Positions 25,925 through 36,926 of a DNA stretch of 64,000 bases are shown here, piece by piece. This stretch comes from Pontederia crassipes (lineage: Eukaryota; Streptophyta; Magnoliopsida; Commelinales; Pontederiaceae). The position numbers were made by a program, and so were the translations under genes. The stretch's first letter is position 1, and each line of letters starts with the position of its first letter. The DNA lies in contig CM060193.1 in the NCBI GenBank assembly GCA_030549335.1, positions 64,519,646 through 64,583,645 on the forward strand. The letters are read 5' to 3'. The notes beneath the pieces are model-generated. The model made no database searches. It saw nothing but the letters and a program-made list of their open reading frames with translations, and had not been told where the DNA came from.

Positions 25925-26676
25925 AGAATCATATATAAAATAATAAAACATTTTACATGGAAGAAACAAAGTTGAAATTAATGGCATATAAATTTTATAA
26001 GCAAATGAATTATTTAAACTTTTTGTAATATATTCAAATTTAACAAAATATATTTAAAGGTACATAAAACTTAATAAAAGATGGAAGATGATATTAAGCA
26101 TAAGGTATTTATGCTTAAAAAATTGGTATATGAATGAGATGATTATTAGAAAAGAATGATGCTTTAATAAAGACTAATGATATATACCTCCATAATTTTT
26201 TTTTAAATGATCAATGTAGATTAAGAACAATAACTTTTTTTTTAAATATGAATTGTTATTATAAAACTATGTGCTTAGTACCACACTATGGATGAGTTAT
26301 GGTCAAATATGAAAAATAATGGATTATATGTGAAAATCTGATAAATTAATGATAAAAAAAATAATATGTAAGAATTATGTAAAGATAATAAATGAAAAAA
26401 AAAGGATTACATCATGAATCGGAGTATTGATTAAATATCACTAAGATTTCATTACAAATTAATAAAGAGCTGGGGGAGTTAAAAATTTCATTAAAAATTA
26501 AAAAAGAGCTTGTAATAATAGGGGTAAGTGTGGGGGCGGGGTTTCAAACCTGGGGTGGGTACCAAGAGAACAATTGCAGACATTAGATTGAACTTGAACA
26601 CACATATTATGTATAACGTTTGGAAATGTCAGTGCTTGCACGTGCAGGCTCAGGCAGGCACGTGGATCCGCCCTTG
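25392..26676. mobile_element. Non-autonomous hAT-type element with perfect 8-bp TSD
   Basis: The left terminus is CAGTGGCGGAGCCAGG. The right terminus, as reverse complement, is CAAGGGCGGATCCACG (13 of 16 match). CTTATATA flanks both ends exactly (25384-25391 and 26677-26684). Eight-bp duplications and CA..G termini fit the hAT superfamily. The 1285-bp interior has no transposase frame and contains a 107-bp tandem duplication (25704-25917) with TA microsatellites. Confidence 0.88.
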
Positions 26677-27549
26677 CTTATATATGTATTTCTAAATATA
26701 TATTTGTTACCTATATTATATATGTTACTTTTGCTTACAATATATATCATATCTTAATTATAGATATATTATTTTTATATTCTTATTCATGGAATTATAA
26801 TGGTTATATTAAGTGACTTGATTTATTATTTATTACAAAATAGCCCCACCATAGAGACTCAATAGCGTTTAAGTAGTGCCACAACAGCGCCCCATGAATA
26901 GTCGACGCTATAGAGACACTACTTGTGTCGATATAGTGTCGCACACCTCCGACGCTAAGAGGATTGAGATGCTACTGCGACGCTATATGGTCGTTAATAC
27001 ACTGTAGCGACTCATTAGCATCTCTATATTGTCAACTATAGACATATAGACATATACATATACATATATGCTTACACTTATAATACGTATACATATATAC
27101 ATTATGTCACTTAATCTTACATATATATATATATACTTATAATGTGTATACATATACATGTTTTTGTCACTTAATCTCGCATATATAGACATATAGATAC
27201 ACATATATACTTATAATGCATATACATATACACATTATTGTCACTTAATCTTGCATATATAAACATATAAGTACACATATATACTTATAATACATATACG
27301 TATACACATTATTTCTATATAAACAATTTCAATATAATCTTAATATAATATAAACTTATAATATAATCTAAAGTTAAATTTGAATTAGGAAAAAAATTTG
27401 AAATGGCATCACTAGCTATGTCCACGAAATAGCGTCATAACCGATGTGGCGCCCAAGTAGCATCGCATGTGAGGAGGTACTAAATACTTAAGTTAAATCC
27501 CTAACCCTCTTCTGCATTTTCACTTTTTGCTATTTACCTTCGTCGATTT

Positions 27550-28160
27550 TCACCGAGATGCCCGACGCTCCTAGCGACACCCGATGCTCCGACCGACGCC
27601 CGACGCCCACTGCTCCGACGCCCGACGCCCTGCCTCCTTCGACCTCGCCCTCGTCCGACCCTGCCCCCCTCGCCTCCTCCGACACCATCGTCCGCCCTCC
27701 TCTGACCCTGCTCTCCCTGCCCCCTCCAACCCCGCCCTCCACTCTGACCCTACCCTCCCCGCCTCCTTTGATGTTGTCATCCATCATCCTCAGACCTCGC
27801 CTCCTCTGACCTTGCCCTCCATCGACGCCATCGTCCGGCCTCCTCCGACCCCGCCCTCCTGGCCTCCCCTGATGCCTTCGTCCGCCCTGCTCCACCCTCC
27901 TTCGCGCTGCGCCAGCCTCGTCCACCCAAGCGCCCGACCCCGCCCTCCCTACTTCCTCCGATGCCGTCGTCTGCCCTTCTCTGCCCTCCTCCGCCCTGTG
28001 CCGACCTCCTCCGCCCAATCGACCGACCCCGCATCCTGCACTTGCTCCGCGGCCGCCTTACTGCTCCAGCAGCTGCCCTGCTCTTCCACCCTACACTTGC
28101 TCTGTTGCCACCCAACTTGCTCCACCACCACCACCCTGCTTTTGTCGACCAATCGTAAGT
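27550..28160. repeat. GC-rich, pyrimidine-biased degenerate repeat
   Basis: The plus strand is built from CCGACCCYGCCCTCC and GCCTCCTYYGA-like units of irregular 20-60 bp spacing. It opens long Pro-rich frames on the plus strand and Gly/Arg-rich frames on the minus strand, which is expected from stop-poor GC sequence. I do not call a gene. Confidence 0.6.
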
Positions 28161-28589
28161 CCCCGCTAAATCTTCAGATGCTTAATTTACTGAATTTCTT
28201 TACTGAATTGGAGAGATTAGTTTCTTCACTTGATATTTGCAGTGACTTTTGAGTAGCCGTCATATTTCGTTGTGCGAGTCCTCCGATACAATGAGTCCCA
28301 ATTTTAATGATTTTTAGATATATTTAACTTCTTACCAGAATTAGTAAATCTGGATAGTAATTTGACTAGTATATTTAACTTCAATGTGTTGTGAATGTTA
28401 TGTAGATGTATAGTTTGATCATGCTACATGTTCATGTTGTTTAATTTTTAGTATTGTTATGATTGCATTTTAGATGTTGTTTTATGTGGGTTGACATCTT
28501 TCGGGCCTTTATGGTATGATCTTCTTTTTAGGTTACATAATTTGTTTTATATTATTTTAAAATTACTAACTTTTATAGTATTATTTAGG

Positions 28590-29190
28590 AGGTAAATCAA
28601 TTTTATCTGGATTTTAGTTTGGGGATGATCCGGAGAGCTTTTGCGGAGGTGGCTGTGAAATGCCTTCGAAATTGCAAGGTCGTAACATCCACTGGCCTCA
28701 CTTTGGAGCAGTGCATACAAAGATGCTCAAGGCATATTAGGTGCTCGGTTTGAGTCGTTATGTAGGAAGTGGTAAGTATGTTTACATTTAAATTACTTTT
28801 ATTAAATTTATAATTTTTCAAAGTCTAAGAATTTGATGTTCATACAAGACGGATGAACAATGGCAAAGAAAGTAAAAAAAAGGCAAGAGTTAACCGATTG
28901 TCGAAGACCGAGTCCTACATCCACACAGACAAGTCGATGCGATTTGACGAGCTTCGACGATACATACAAAATAAAATAATCAATTTTTTATCTTATACTT
29001 ATTTTATAAAATTGAAACTTTATCACAGGAGGAGAAATAAGACTGTCATGCGGACTTTCGCGTGGTTTACGAGACCACGCATAAAATTAAAATTAAATAA
29101 CCTCGACGTCTCTTCTCCCCTCCGGTACATGTGGAACCACAGTCTGTGGAAGCCGCCACGACGAGCGTGGGTCCAGAAGTAGTGATGTCG
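28590..29190 (+). pseudogene. Possible CACTA-associated protein remnant
   Basis: Two segments on the plus strand, about 28622-28740 (IRRAFAEVAVKCLRNCK) and 28853-29180 (KKARVNRLSKTE, then MRTFAWFTRPR), read like pieces of the plant En/Spm-type transposon protein family, with an intron-like gap and no continuous frame. The resemblance is from memory of family style only, so this is a weak call. Confidence 0.22.
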
Positions 29191-29917
29191 ATTGTCCAGA
29201 ACTAGGATGCTGCTTGTTTTTCTTCTTGTCATACTATGTAGGTAAAATTAAATAACGTGCAAACCTACGTAGGTAAAATTTATGATAATTAACTAATATT
29301 TCCGATAATTAGTAACCTGCCATTTTAGTATCTGTCTTAGTTCAATTTAACACTATTAATTTTTTAAACCAAATAAATAAATAAATAAAATAACTTTATG
29401 GATAATAATGCTATACTACTAATACATGTTTCTTCTATTTCTCCGAGTAAAGTCCTCATCCTAAAGTAGCGAAATTTTTTGTTAGATAAGTTTCGACCTG
29501 CACCAAAGACAAGGATTTGGGCACATGCACCGGATCAGGACCAGGATGAAGTTTGGATGAAATTAAATGTCTCAATTCTAATGCTAAAATTATTTACTAT
29601 GTTCCGTAGTTTTTGGATCTGGACACCGTCCAGAAGAGAGGCTAGGTGAAATAGAAAGCTGCGGACATGCACCGGTACCACGGGTCTCAATTGCCAAAAT
29701 TATTTACTATGTTCAGTAGGTTTTGGATGGCTTCTCTGGCATTGTCATAAATGAGTGGTTTTGGTTTTCGTAAAACCTAAATGTATTATTATTCTCGGTT
29801 ACGACAATTAATTTACATAGACAATTAGGCCCATTACCTCCAATACGAATAGAAGTGCAAGATAGCAAGCCAACGCTGCGAGGAACACATCGCGAGAAAG
29901 AGGATTAAAGGAGAGAG

Positions 29918-30893
29918 ATGTCCACGTCCGCGAACGGAGACGCAGTCGCTCAGTCCTCCTCGGCAAGGAGGTAAATTCAGATCGATCCCTCTGCCATCTG
30001 CAGATCAATTCTTCTAGATCTTATAAGACCTCTTAGATCGGTCGTTCATGGAGATCGTGTTAGTTTAATGCAATAATAATCTTAGGAGATGCATTTTTCA
30101 GATTGGAAGGAAAGGTGGCCATCATTACCGGCGGTGCTGCAGGTGCCGGCAAGGAGACCGCCCGTCTCTTCGTCCACCATGGCGCCAAGGTCGTCCTCGT
30201 CGACATACGCGACAACGTCGGCCGCGCGGTTGCCGCGAGCATCGACAGCGAAGACGTCGTGGTGTACTTCAATTTGCGACGTGACCGTCGAGGAGGAGGT
30301 CAAGAACGCCGTGGACTTCGCGGTGGCCAGGTTCGGGAAGCTGGACATCATGTTCAACAACGCCGCCCCGCCGTCATCGACTCGACGAAGCTCAAGATCA
30401 CGAACGTGAGCACGGCGGAGTTCAAGCGGGTGCTCAGCGTCATTGTGACGGGGACGTTCTTGGGGACCAAACACCCGGCGCGCGTGATGATACCGGCCGG
30501 CCGAGGGGGCTGCATCCTCAACAGCGGGAGCATCGCGTCGGTGCTGGGCGGCGTGGCGACGCAAGAGTACATGGCGGCGAAGCACGCGGTGGTGGGGCTG
30601 ACGAAGAACGCGGCGGCGGAGCTCGGGGTGCACGGGACCGGGCGAATTGCATTTCGTCCTTCATGTACGCAACGGAGCTGTCGATCAACGAAGCGGGCAG
30701 GGACGCGAAGGGCATCGAGGACATGATCTCCGGGCTGGCAAAGCTCAAGGAGGTGGTGCTCAAGGCGAAGGACACGGCTCGTGCCGCCGTCTTCCTGGCC
30801 AGCGACGAGGCCAGGTACATCAGCGGCCACAACCTCCTGCTCGATGGCGGCTACACCACTGTCAACACTGCCTTCGGCCTCTACAAGGAATGA
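29918..30893 (+). pseudogene. Short-chain dehydrogenase/reductase paralogue with three indels
   Basis: This is a two-exon SDR copy parallel to 42874-43856: exon 1 29918-29970, GT-AG intron, exon 2 30102-30893. Compared with the intact paralogue it has +1 nt near 30271-30275, +5 nt at 30361-30372 and -1 nt near 30637. The first two together restore the frame after about 30 scrambled residues. The third destroys the last ~85 residues, and translation would stop at 30726. TGGAAGAG, the Ser/Tyr/Lys positions (NSGSIAS, YMAAK) and the Asn-to-Ile change (SVIVTG) are still readable. Start codon and splice sites are intact. The 5' flank (from about 29775) and 3' UTR (to about 31085) are also homologous to the paralogue, so this is DNA-level duplication, not retroposition. 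Assembly error is an alternative for single-base indels, less likely for the 5-bp one. Confidence 0.85.
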
Positions 30894-32199
30894 ATGAGGG
30901 AAAAGTGTCTGATTAATTAGAAGCCATTTGCTGTTGCTTAATTGGTCAATTTGGTTGCATAATAATAAGCAACAAAACTTTGTTAATTTCTTGATTGGAA
31001 GAGCCGCCAAGAAGTGGTTCTAATGATGCTTCCATTGTGTTCATTCGATTTTTGTAATGCAATTATTGATCGATCATATTTTTTCCTCTATTTTATCTAG
31101 TTTATCAATCTCATATATATATATATATATATATGAAAGCATTGGTAATAATAAAATAAAAATATTTCGTAATACTTCCTAACGGAAGTCGAATCGCTGC
31201 AGACTTTTGTTTCATACTCGGATCCTAAACACGTACGGAAAAATCACTGTTCACAATTCAGTCTATGTTCGACAGTGTCCGAACATCGCAACATATGGTA
31301 CTGCGCCTCATGGGACAGCATCAGACATCCCACTCATACCCACAAAAAAACAATCGATATTGGGCTTTTATAGGGGATGCATGCAGGTTTATTAACTCCA
31401 TTTAAGTTAACAAAACTGTTTTGCAGTTTTTGATGCGAGCTTCCAACTGCAAGACCCATGCGACCCACGAATATATTATCTACTTAGAGAGAATTATGAC
31501 TTATTAGGAATATATAATCACTCAACCATTTGAGAATTTATACAATGCCCTATTAAGGATACATAGTTGCTCGATTAATTTGAGAGACAAAAATTATGAC
31601 CACATAACTGCTCAATCAACATATAAGTTCATGCTATATCTTCTCAATGATATATAGATGTTCAACTATCATTTAAGCCAATAATATGATTTATCAATTC
31701 ATAATTGCTCAAACAGCTATGTTACTCGCTTTACCTTAGAAATACCTTGCATGCATACTTTAGACGACATACGTATTCTCGTCATGATTTCAATTTCTTC
31801 GTATTTGTATGTTTACATATTTGGTCAATTGCATTACAAATATTATGTAGCACCAGTGAATCTTTCTCTCGTCCTCATATTTTCTAGTTTTAAGTCAATT
31901 GCTTTTCTAGTCATGGCTCGACAGGCTGCATATAATATTTTAACATTTGAGTACCTCGCTAAAGTAGCAACACTAACTCATTACTTTGAAATATAGTTAA
32001 GAGTCTAAGGACAATCTACGAACTTATTAAGTCCTTGTAGACAAATATTATAAGTTATTCTTCAAATCTTATTGTCAACTTAGCATACAAGGTACATAAC
32101 CAAATACTGCGGTGGAGACTCTCACTAAATGAGTGTACGTCATAAACTCATAACACCGAACATATTGAAGTTCAAACATCTATCCATGATGCCTGACCT
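30894..32199. other. Intergenic: 3' UTR homology, TA microsatellite, no gene
   Basis: To about 31085 the sequence matches the 3' region of the other SDR copy (shared AATTAGAAGCCATTTGCTGT). A (TA)n tract lies near 31112-31134. 31400-32199 contains no recognised gene. Confidence 0.5.
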
Positions 32200-32889
32200 C
32201 GCTACAATAAATATAATCTATAGTTACAAATTATTTCGTGAATATAAGCTCAATTATCGTGATTATAAGTTATTAGTCACGAATAAAATTGTGGCAGTAA
32301 CTCATGGATATTGATGGCGTTGCTAGTGATCATTAGCCACAAAGGTTATTTTTATGGTCATAAATATCATAATAATTTATGTAAGTATTAAACATTAACA
32401 AATGTGGATAATGATGTCATTCATGACAAATACCTTGATATTGACAAGAAAAGTTTTGTGGGAATTATTGATTAACTTTCATGGCTAATTATTTTTGTGA
32501 CTATTAGCAAGTTTTATTTCCACAAACAATATGTAACAATTACAAGTAGAATTTTCATGATACGTAGCCAAATTTTTTTGTAATACGAAATTAAAAATGA
32601 TTGATCATTTTTAATTATCACTCATAAACTATTTTATAAATACAAATAATTTTATCTATAAAACATGAAATAAAATAATTGAGTAGACACATTCCGTAAA
32701 ATAAAAAATGATAAATTTTTGAAAATTCTCATGCTATTGATCATAGGATTTAATAACAATAATTCATGCAAAATAAAACTATTAAGAAATTTCAACTTAC
32801 ATTATCAAAGTATTCTATGACATAACATTATAAAGAAATCCATGCTAAAAGAAAGTTAACATAATCTAAGTTTTATAATTGAAAGAAAG

Positions 32890-33437
32890 CTTCCAACTTC
32901 TCATCCATCTTTCTTTGACGATCCTCTATCACAGTCTTCTTTTCTTGTTAATCTTGAATTTGTTATTTTTAACATTCAATATATGCATGTAGAGATTTTA
33001 TAAGTTGCAAATGCTCTTCAAAATGTTTGCTTCATCACGTCGTCACCTCTCTTCTTCCAATTGTTCTTGTGTGACAATATTAACCATTGAAGAAGGACCA
33101 CACCATAATCTAAAACCTTGAGAATATCCTAGTTTTGTACACATTACTTGTTAAAAAATTTGTTCTTTTGTCATTAATGGTTCTATTCCAAATTGTACAA
33201 CAACTTTCATAGCCTCAGCTTGTATAACAACCTTGGCATGTTATAAAATAAATCAACAAAAAAATAATTCAAAATAAAATGGCTATAATTATGCACAATT
33301 ATAAATTGCACATACATACTTTTCTTTGACTTCAACTTGATTCCATCCTTTGTCCTCTTTGAAATGAACATGTTTGTATATCTTAATTTTGCCACCTGTA
33401 ATATTAGAGGAATCTCACTACATATTTGTACAAACAA
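32890..33437 (-). pseudogene. En/Spm-type plant transposase-associated protein remnant
   Basis: Minus-strand segments AKLRYTNMFISKRTKDGIKL, then VMCTKLGYSQGFRLWCGPSS, then VTQEQLEEER appear in the order seen near the C-terminus of plant CACTA-encoded proteins, which often end in a coiled coil. Stops interrupt the reading. It lies inside the CACTA element, which agrees with the call, but recognition is from memory of family style. Confidence 0.4.
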
Positions 33438-33468
33438 ATATGAAATTACTACAATTTAACATTTAATA

Positions 33469-33655
33469 TCAACAACAAACAACAACAACAACAACAAAGC
33501 CTTATCCCACTAGGTGGGGTCGGCTACATGGATGATACGACTTCGTTGATCCATGTTTATGAAATTTGATAGGGTTTTACGCTGGCTGTCGGGGCCTAAC
33601 ACAACCCTCCTCCTTTATCCGGGCTTGGGACCGGCTATAAAACATAGGCTCATTA
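33469..33655 (-). mobile_element. SINE-like (or LINE 3'-tail) retroposon fragment
   Basis: On the minus strand it contains GTAGCCGACCCCACCTAG and GGGATAAGGCTTTG followed by (TTG)n, the characteristic 3' tail of widespread plant Au-type SINEs. Upstream are GGATAAAGGAGGAGGGTTG and GGTCCCAAGCCCGG. No clear target-site duplication was found. The tail could instead belong to a related LINE. Confidence 0.6.
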
Positions 33656-34159
33656 ATAATTGTTATTCGTTTACATTGAACTTAAAAATTGTATGATTTA
33701 ATTAATCACCTAGATTGTTTTATAAATTATTATTAATAAAAGATAAACTAAATATCTTATCTTTTAAATTCTAATATTTATTTATGTTAATACTTAGATG
33801 ATAATTTTTTGTTTATGATAATATTTATTTATTCTTTACTAAGATAATAAATTAAATTCTTTGCTTTTTATTTTTATGTATGTCTAACTTTTTAAAATTA
33901 TTTAACTTTGATTGGGATTTAGGTTATATATATACATATTTATATCTTTTTACATTCTTTTTATTTCCTTAAATAAATGATTAGAACCCAAAAAAATTAT
34001 TTGTTATTCTAAGATAAAATTGTCATGTATTTTTTTCCTTTTACCACAAAGAAGGAGAATAATAAGCATTAATGAATAAATATTGTTGTTTAACATAATC
34101 ATATTTTCTTAATTGACTCATTCATCTTCCTCCACATTTCCTTCAACAAGTACGCCTTC

Positions 34160-35950
34160 TAGGCTTCTACGTTTTCCATCCGAGTCGGCGACAGGGATGC
34201 CGCCACATAGGGATGCAGCCGTCGATGGACACCCAACGCGCAAAGGCGGCCGTCGAGCCTCGCTCTGCGCAGCAGGGACATGGCCGCTCAAAGGCGGCCA
34301 TCGATTGGCGCCCCAGTGCTTGAGGCGGACATCGATGGCCGCCCAACGTGCAGAGGCGGCCGTCAAGCCTCGCCTCGACGGTCGAGTCACGTGTTGGGGC
34401 GGCCGTCGAGGGCTGCCTCTGCACGTTGGGTGGCCGAAGAGCCGATTCTTGCGCAACTTCGATTCATATTGTTCATATCGAAATCTCTGATCAACGATAG
34501 AACAAGATCCTTTGCATCATATCTAACTGATTCCTTGGTTTGAACTGAGAAGTAATGTCGCTCGATTATTATCAAAATCTTTTTCTGTCCTTGAGGATCC
34601 CACCAAAGCGCCTTCTACTTTAGAACCCACCTCTGACGGCTCACCGGCTACCTCACGCGCTAGGACGGCCGTCGAGGGCTGCCTCTGCACAAGAGGTGAA
34701 TGGCGAGCTACCTCTCATGCAGAGGTGGATCGCCAGCCGCCAAGGTTATCAAGATCTCGGTCTAAATCTTAAGATCTTATAATTTTACAATCTTACGGAC
34801 CTCTTCCGATCTCGATCTTGTCTTGAGGATCTTATGTGTAAGATCTTAATACGATCTTAATTTTGGTCACACGATCTTACGATCTTATCCGATCCTATAC
34901 GATCTCATATGATTAATATAATCATTTAAATATTAATTTAAAATATATTTATGATAATAAAAATTAATTTATATGAAGTTAAATACATTTTCTTTTATTT
35001 TTAATATATTTTGATATAATTTGACTTAAGAATCGATAAAAAATGTCTTAGTGGGGTATCATTTAAGATTTGAATGCGAAAAATTGTCAAAAATATATTT
35101 ATTATTTTAATAATATATTATTTTATTAATAGGTAGGATCTTACGATTCTCGATCCGATCTTACGATCTTCGATCTTATGACCCCCCTCCGATCTTATAT
35201 AAGATCCCGATCTTGACAACCTTGTCAGCCGCCTCACGCGTTGGGGCGGCCGTCAAGGGCCGCCTCTACGTGAGAGGTGGCCGTTGAGGGCCAACTTTGG
35301 GCGTGAGGCAGCCGAGAGCTGATTCTCGTGCAGAGGCGGCCTCCGACGGTTGCCCCAGTGCATGAGGCAGCCGGCGAGCTGGCTTTCACGTAGAAGCAGC
35401 CCCCACGGCTGTCCCAGTGCGTGAGGCAGCCGAAGAAGGCTGCCTCTGCAGGAGAGGCGATCGACGCGCTGACGCGTCCGAAGAGGGCCGCCTCTGCGTG
35501 AGACGCGACCGACGAGCCGATACTCGCACAGAGGTGGCTCCTGACGGTCGCCCCAACACGTGAGGTGGCCCCAGCATGTGAGGCGGCCGGCGAGCCGCCT
35601 CAACAAGTGAGGCGGCTGATGAGCTGTCTCTCACACAGAGGCAGCCCTCTCTAGCTGCCTCATGCGCTGGGGCATCCGTCGAGGGTTGCATCTGTTCGAG
35701 AGGTCACCGACAAGCGTCTCTCCCGTAGAGGGGCATCCCACGGTCGTCGCCGGCCGCCTCACGTGCTGGGGCGGCCATCGAGGATAGCCTTCGCATGAGA
35801 TGCGACCGGATCAAGGGCCGCCTCCACGTGAGATGCGGTCGTCAAGTGCTGCCTCTGCGCGAGAGGCAATTCGACAACCTCCTTATGCACGGAGGCGGTG
35901 TCCGATGTGCTAGCGCGGGAGGTGGCTCACCGAGACCGAAGATGCAGAAG
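34160..35950. repeat. GC-rich palindromic minisatellite-like island
   Basis: It lies on both sides of the hAT MITE (34160-34740 and 35225-35950). The DNA is made of irregular units like GGGGCGGCCGTCGAGGGC followed by CGCCTCTGCGYGAGAGG, so GGCGGCC and GGCCGCC alternate. Unit length is roughly 45-60 bp. Open frames exist in several phases on both strands, none with recognisable protein features. The contrast with the AT-rich surroundings is abrupt. Confidence 0.7.
34741..35224. mobile_element. hAT-type MITE, 484 bp
   Basis: Terminal inverted repeats are CAAGGTTATCAAGATC and (reverse complement of right end) CAAGGTTGTCAAGATC, 15 of 16 identical. Flanks CCAGCCGC (34733-34740) and TCAGCCGC (35225-35232) match 7 of 8. 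Many ACGATCTTA/TAAGATC motifs lie between. There is no coding capacity. Confidence 0.8.
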
Positions 35951-36926
35951 TTAACTTAGGAAATAAAATGGGAACTGTTGGTTTTAACACATGAATTTTT
36001 AATATATGTTGCAGTAATCAAGATTACTACAATCATGATATTTGAAAAGAAGGGCGGAAATGCATTAGCACTATAAATCAATATGTTGGTTTCTTGCAAT
36101 GTAATTGAGAACTAATATGCGGTTATTTTTTAGAAGAAACGGTTCAAGTACGACATACTACTTTCTATAATAATTGTGATATTTTTCTAAGTATACTTTT
36201 TATTGTTCTATTATGGAGGTTCAAAGTCTTTTCTCCATCTTCATGATACAGTATGTGATTCATTACAAATTAAGGTATCTATTTATTGGATAAAATGGAT
36301 GTGTTTATCATTTAAAGGACATTATGCCTCTCCTTGGATTAAAAATTTATGAATGATGTGTTGATCCATTTACGGTTAAGATTTTTTAATATGATATTTC
36401 TTCCTATTTTTTGTATTAGTTTTACATTGTTACTTAAATTTATTATTTAGATTGAATTATTTTTCTTGCATGATATTAAATGTTAAATTTATCAACAAAA
36501 CACATATATATATCTATGTACAATTAATAATGTTGAATAATATTTCTTGAATAGCAATAAAGTATGAATCAAACATTAAGCTTTTATATAAATCTTACAT
36601 GTTACTTGCCGCAAATTTTAAAAAATGTAACAAATACATAATGTTGCCTTCAACGATTAGTTATGAAATTTTTGTGGCTAATATTGATGATAAAGAATAT
36701 ATTTTATTACAAAAATCAAAATTGTGACAATTACGTATATTATTTGCTACAAAATAAATCTTCATAACATTTGCTAAATGATTATTACCACAATATAAAT
36801 TACTTGTGGCTACAAGTGCATTAATACTCACAAAAATAATAATCGTGACTATAAGATATGATTATTATCACGAACTAGCATGTTGTGAATATTAATTTGT
36901 GGCTATAAATCAGATCTGTTGTAGTG

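Larger units (their letters stand above)
24640..29200 (+). mobile_element. CACTA-like element remnant with GACGCT subterminal repeats
   Basis: Both 24650-25080 and 26850-27010, plus 27400-27480, are packed with short motifs GACGCT, GTCGACGC, TAGCATC and GCGACGC in both orientations. This resembles the subterminal repeats of plant CACTA transposons. CTCACAACAAAAAAATTGACG near 24641 resembles a damaged CACTACAA-type terminus. A GC-rich leader (27550-28160) and possible coding remnants (28590-29190) follow. No right TIR was found, so the extent is approximate. A hAT element at 25392-26676 interrupts it. Confidence 0.4.
32200..36926. mobile_element. Non-autonomous CACTA transposon with nested insertions
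   Basis: The right end is TTGTAGTG; as reverse complement it starts CACTACAACAGATCTG. The left end is CGCTACAATAAATATAATC, and the two align over about 30 bp (shared CTACAA, TATAG, ACAAATTA). Flanking 3-bp sequences are CCT and CCC. Subterminal regions (32200-32600, 36620-36920) carry many TGTGGCTA and TCGTGAYTAT motifs in both orientations. The interior holds transposon-protein remnants (minus strand, 32890-33437), a SINE-like piece (33469-33655) and a GC-rich minisatellite (34160-35950) containing a hAT MITE. The first base pair of the left TIR (CG for CA) and the 2-of-3 TSD are imperfect. Confidence 0.7.

Noticed and set aside
27530-28252. Long open frames on both strands (Pro-rich on plus, Gly/Arg-rich on minus)
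   Set aside because: They follow from GC-rich, stop-poor degenerate repeats. Several frames overlap on both strands and none shows recognisable domains, so no gene was called.
34113-35691. Several 60-125-residue open frames in the GC-rich island
   Set aside because: They come from a repetitive palindromic minisatellite, with overlapping frames on both strands and no protein signature.
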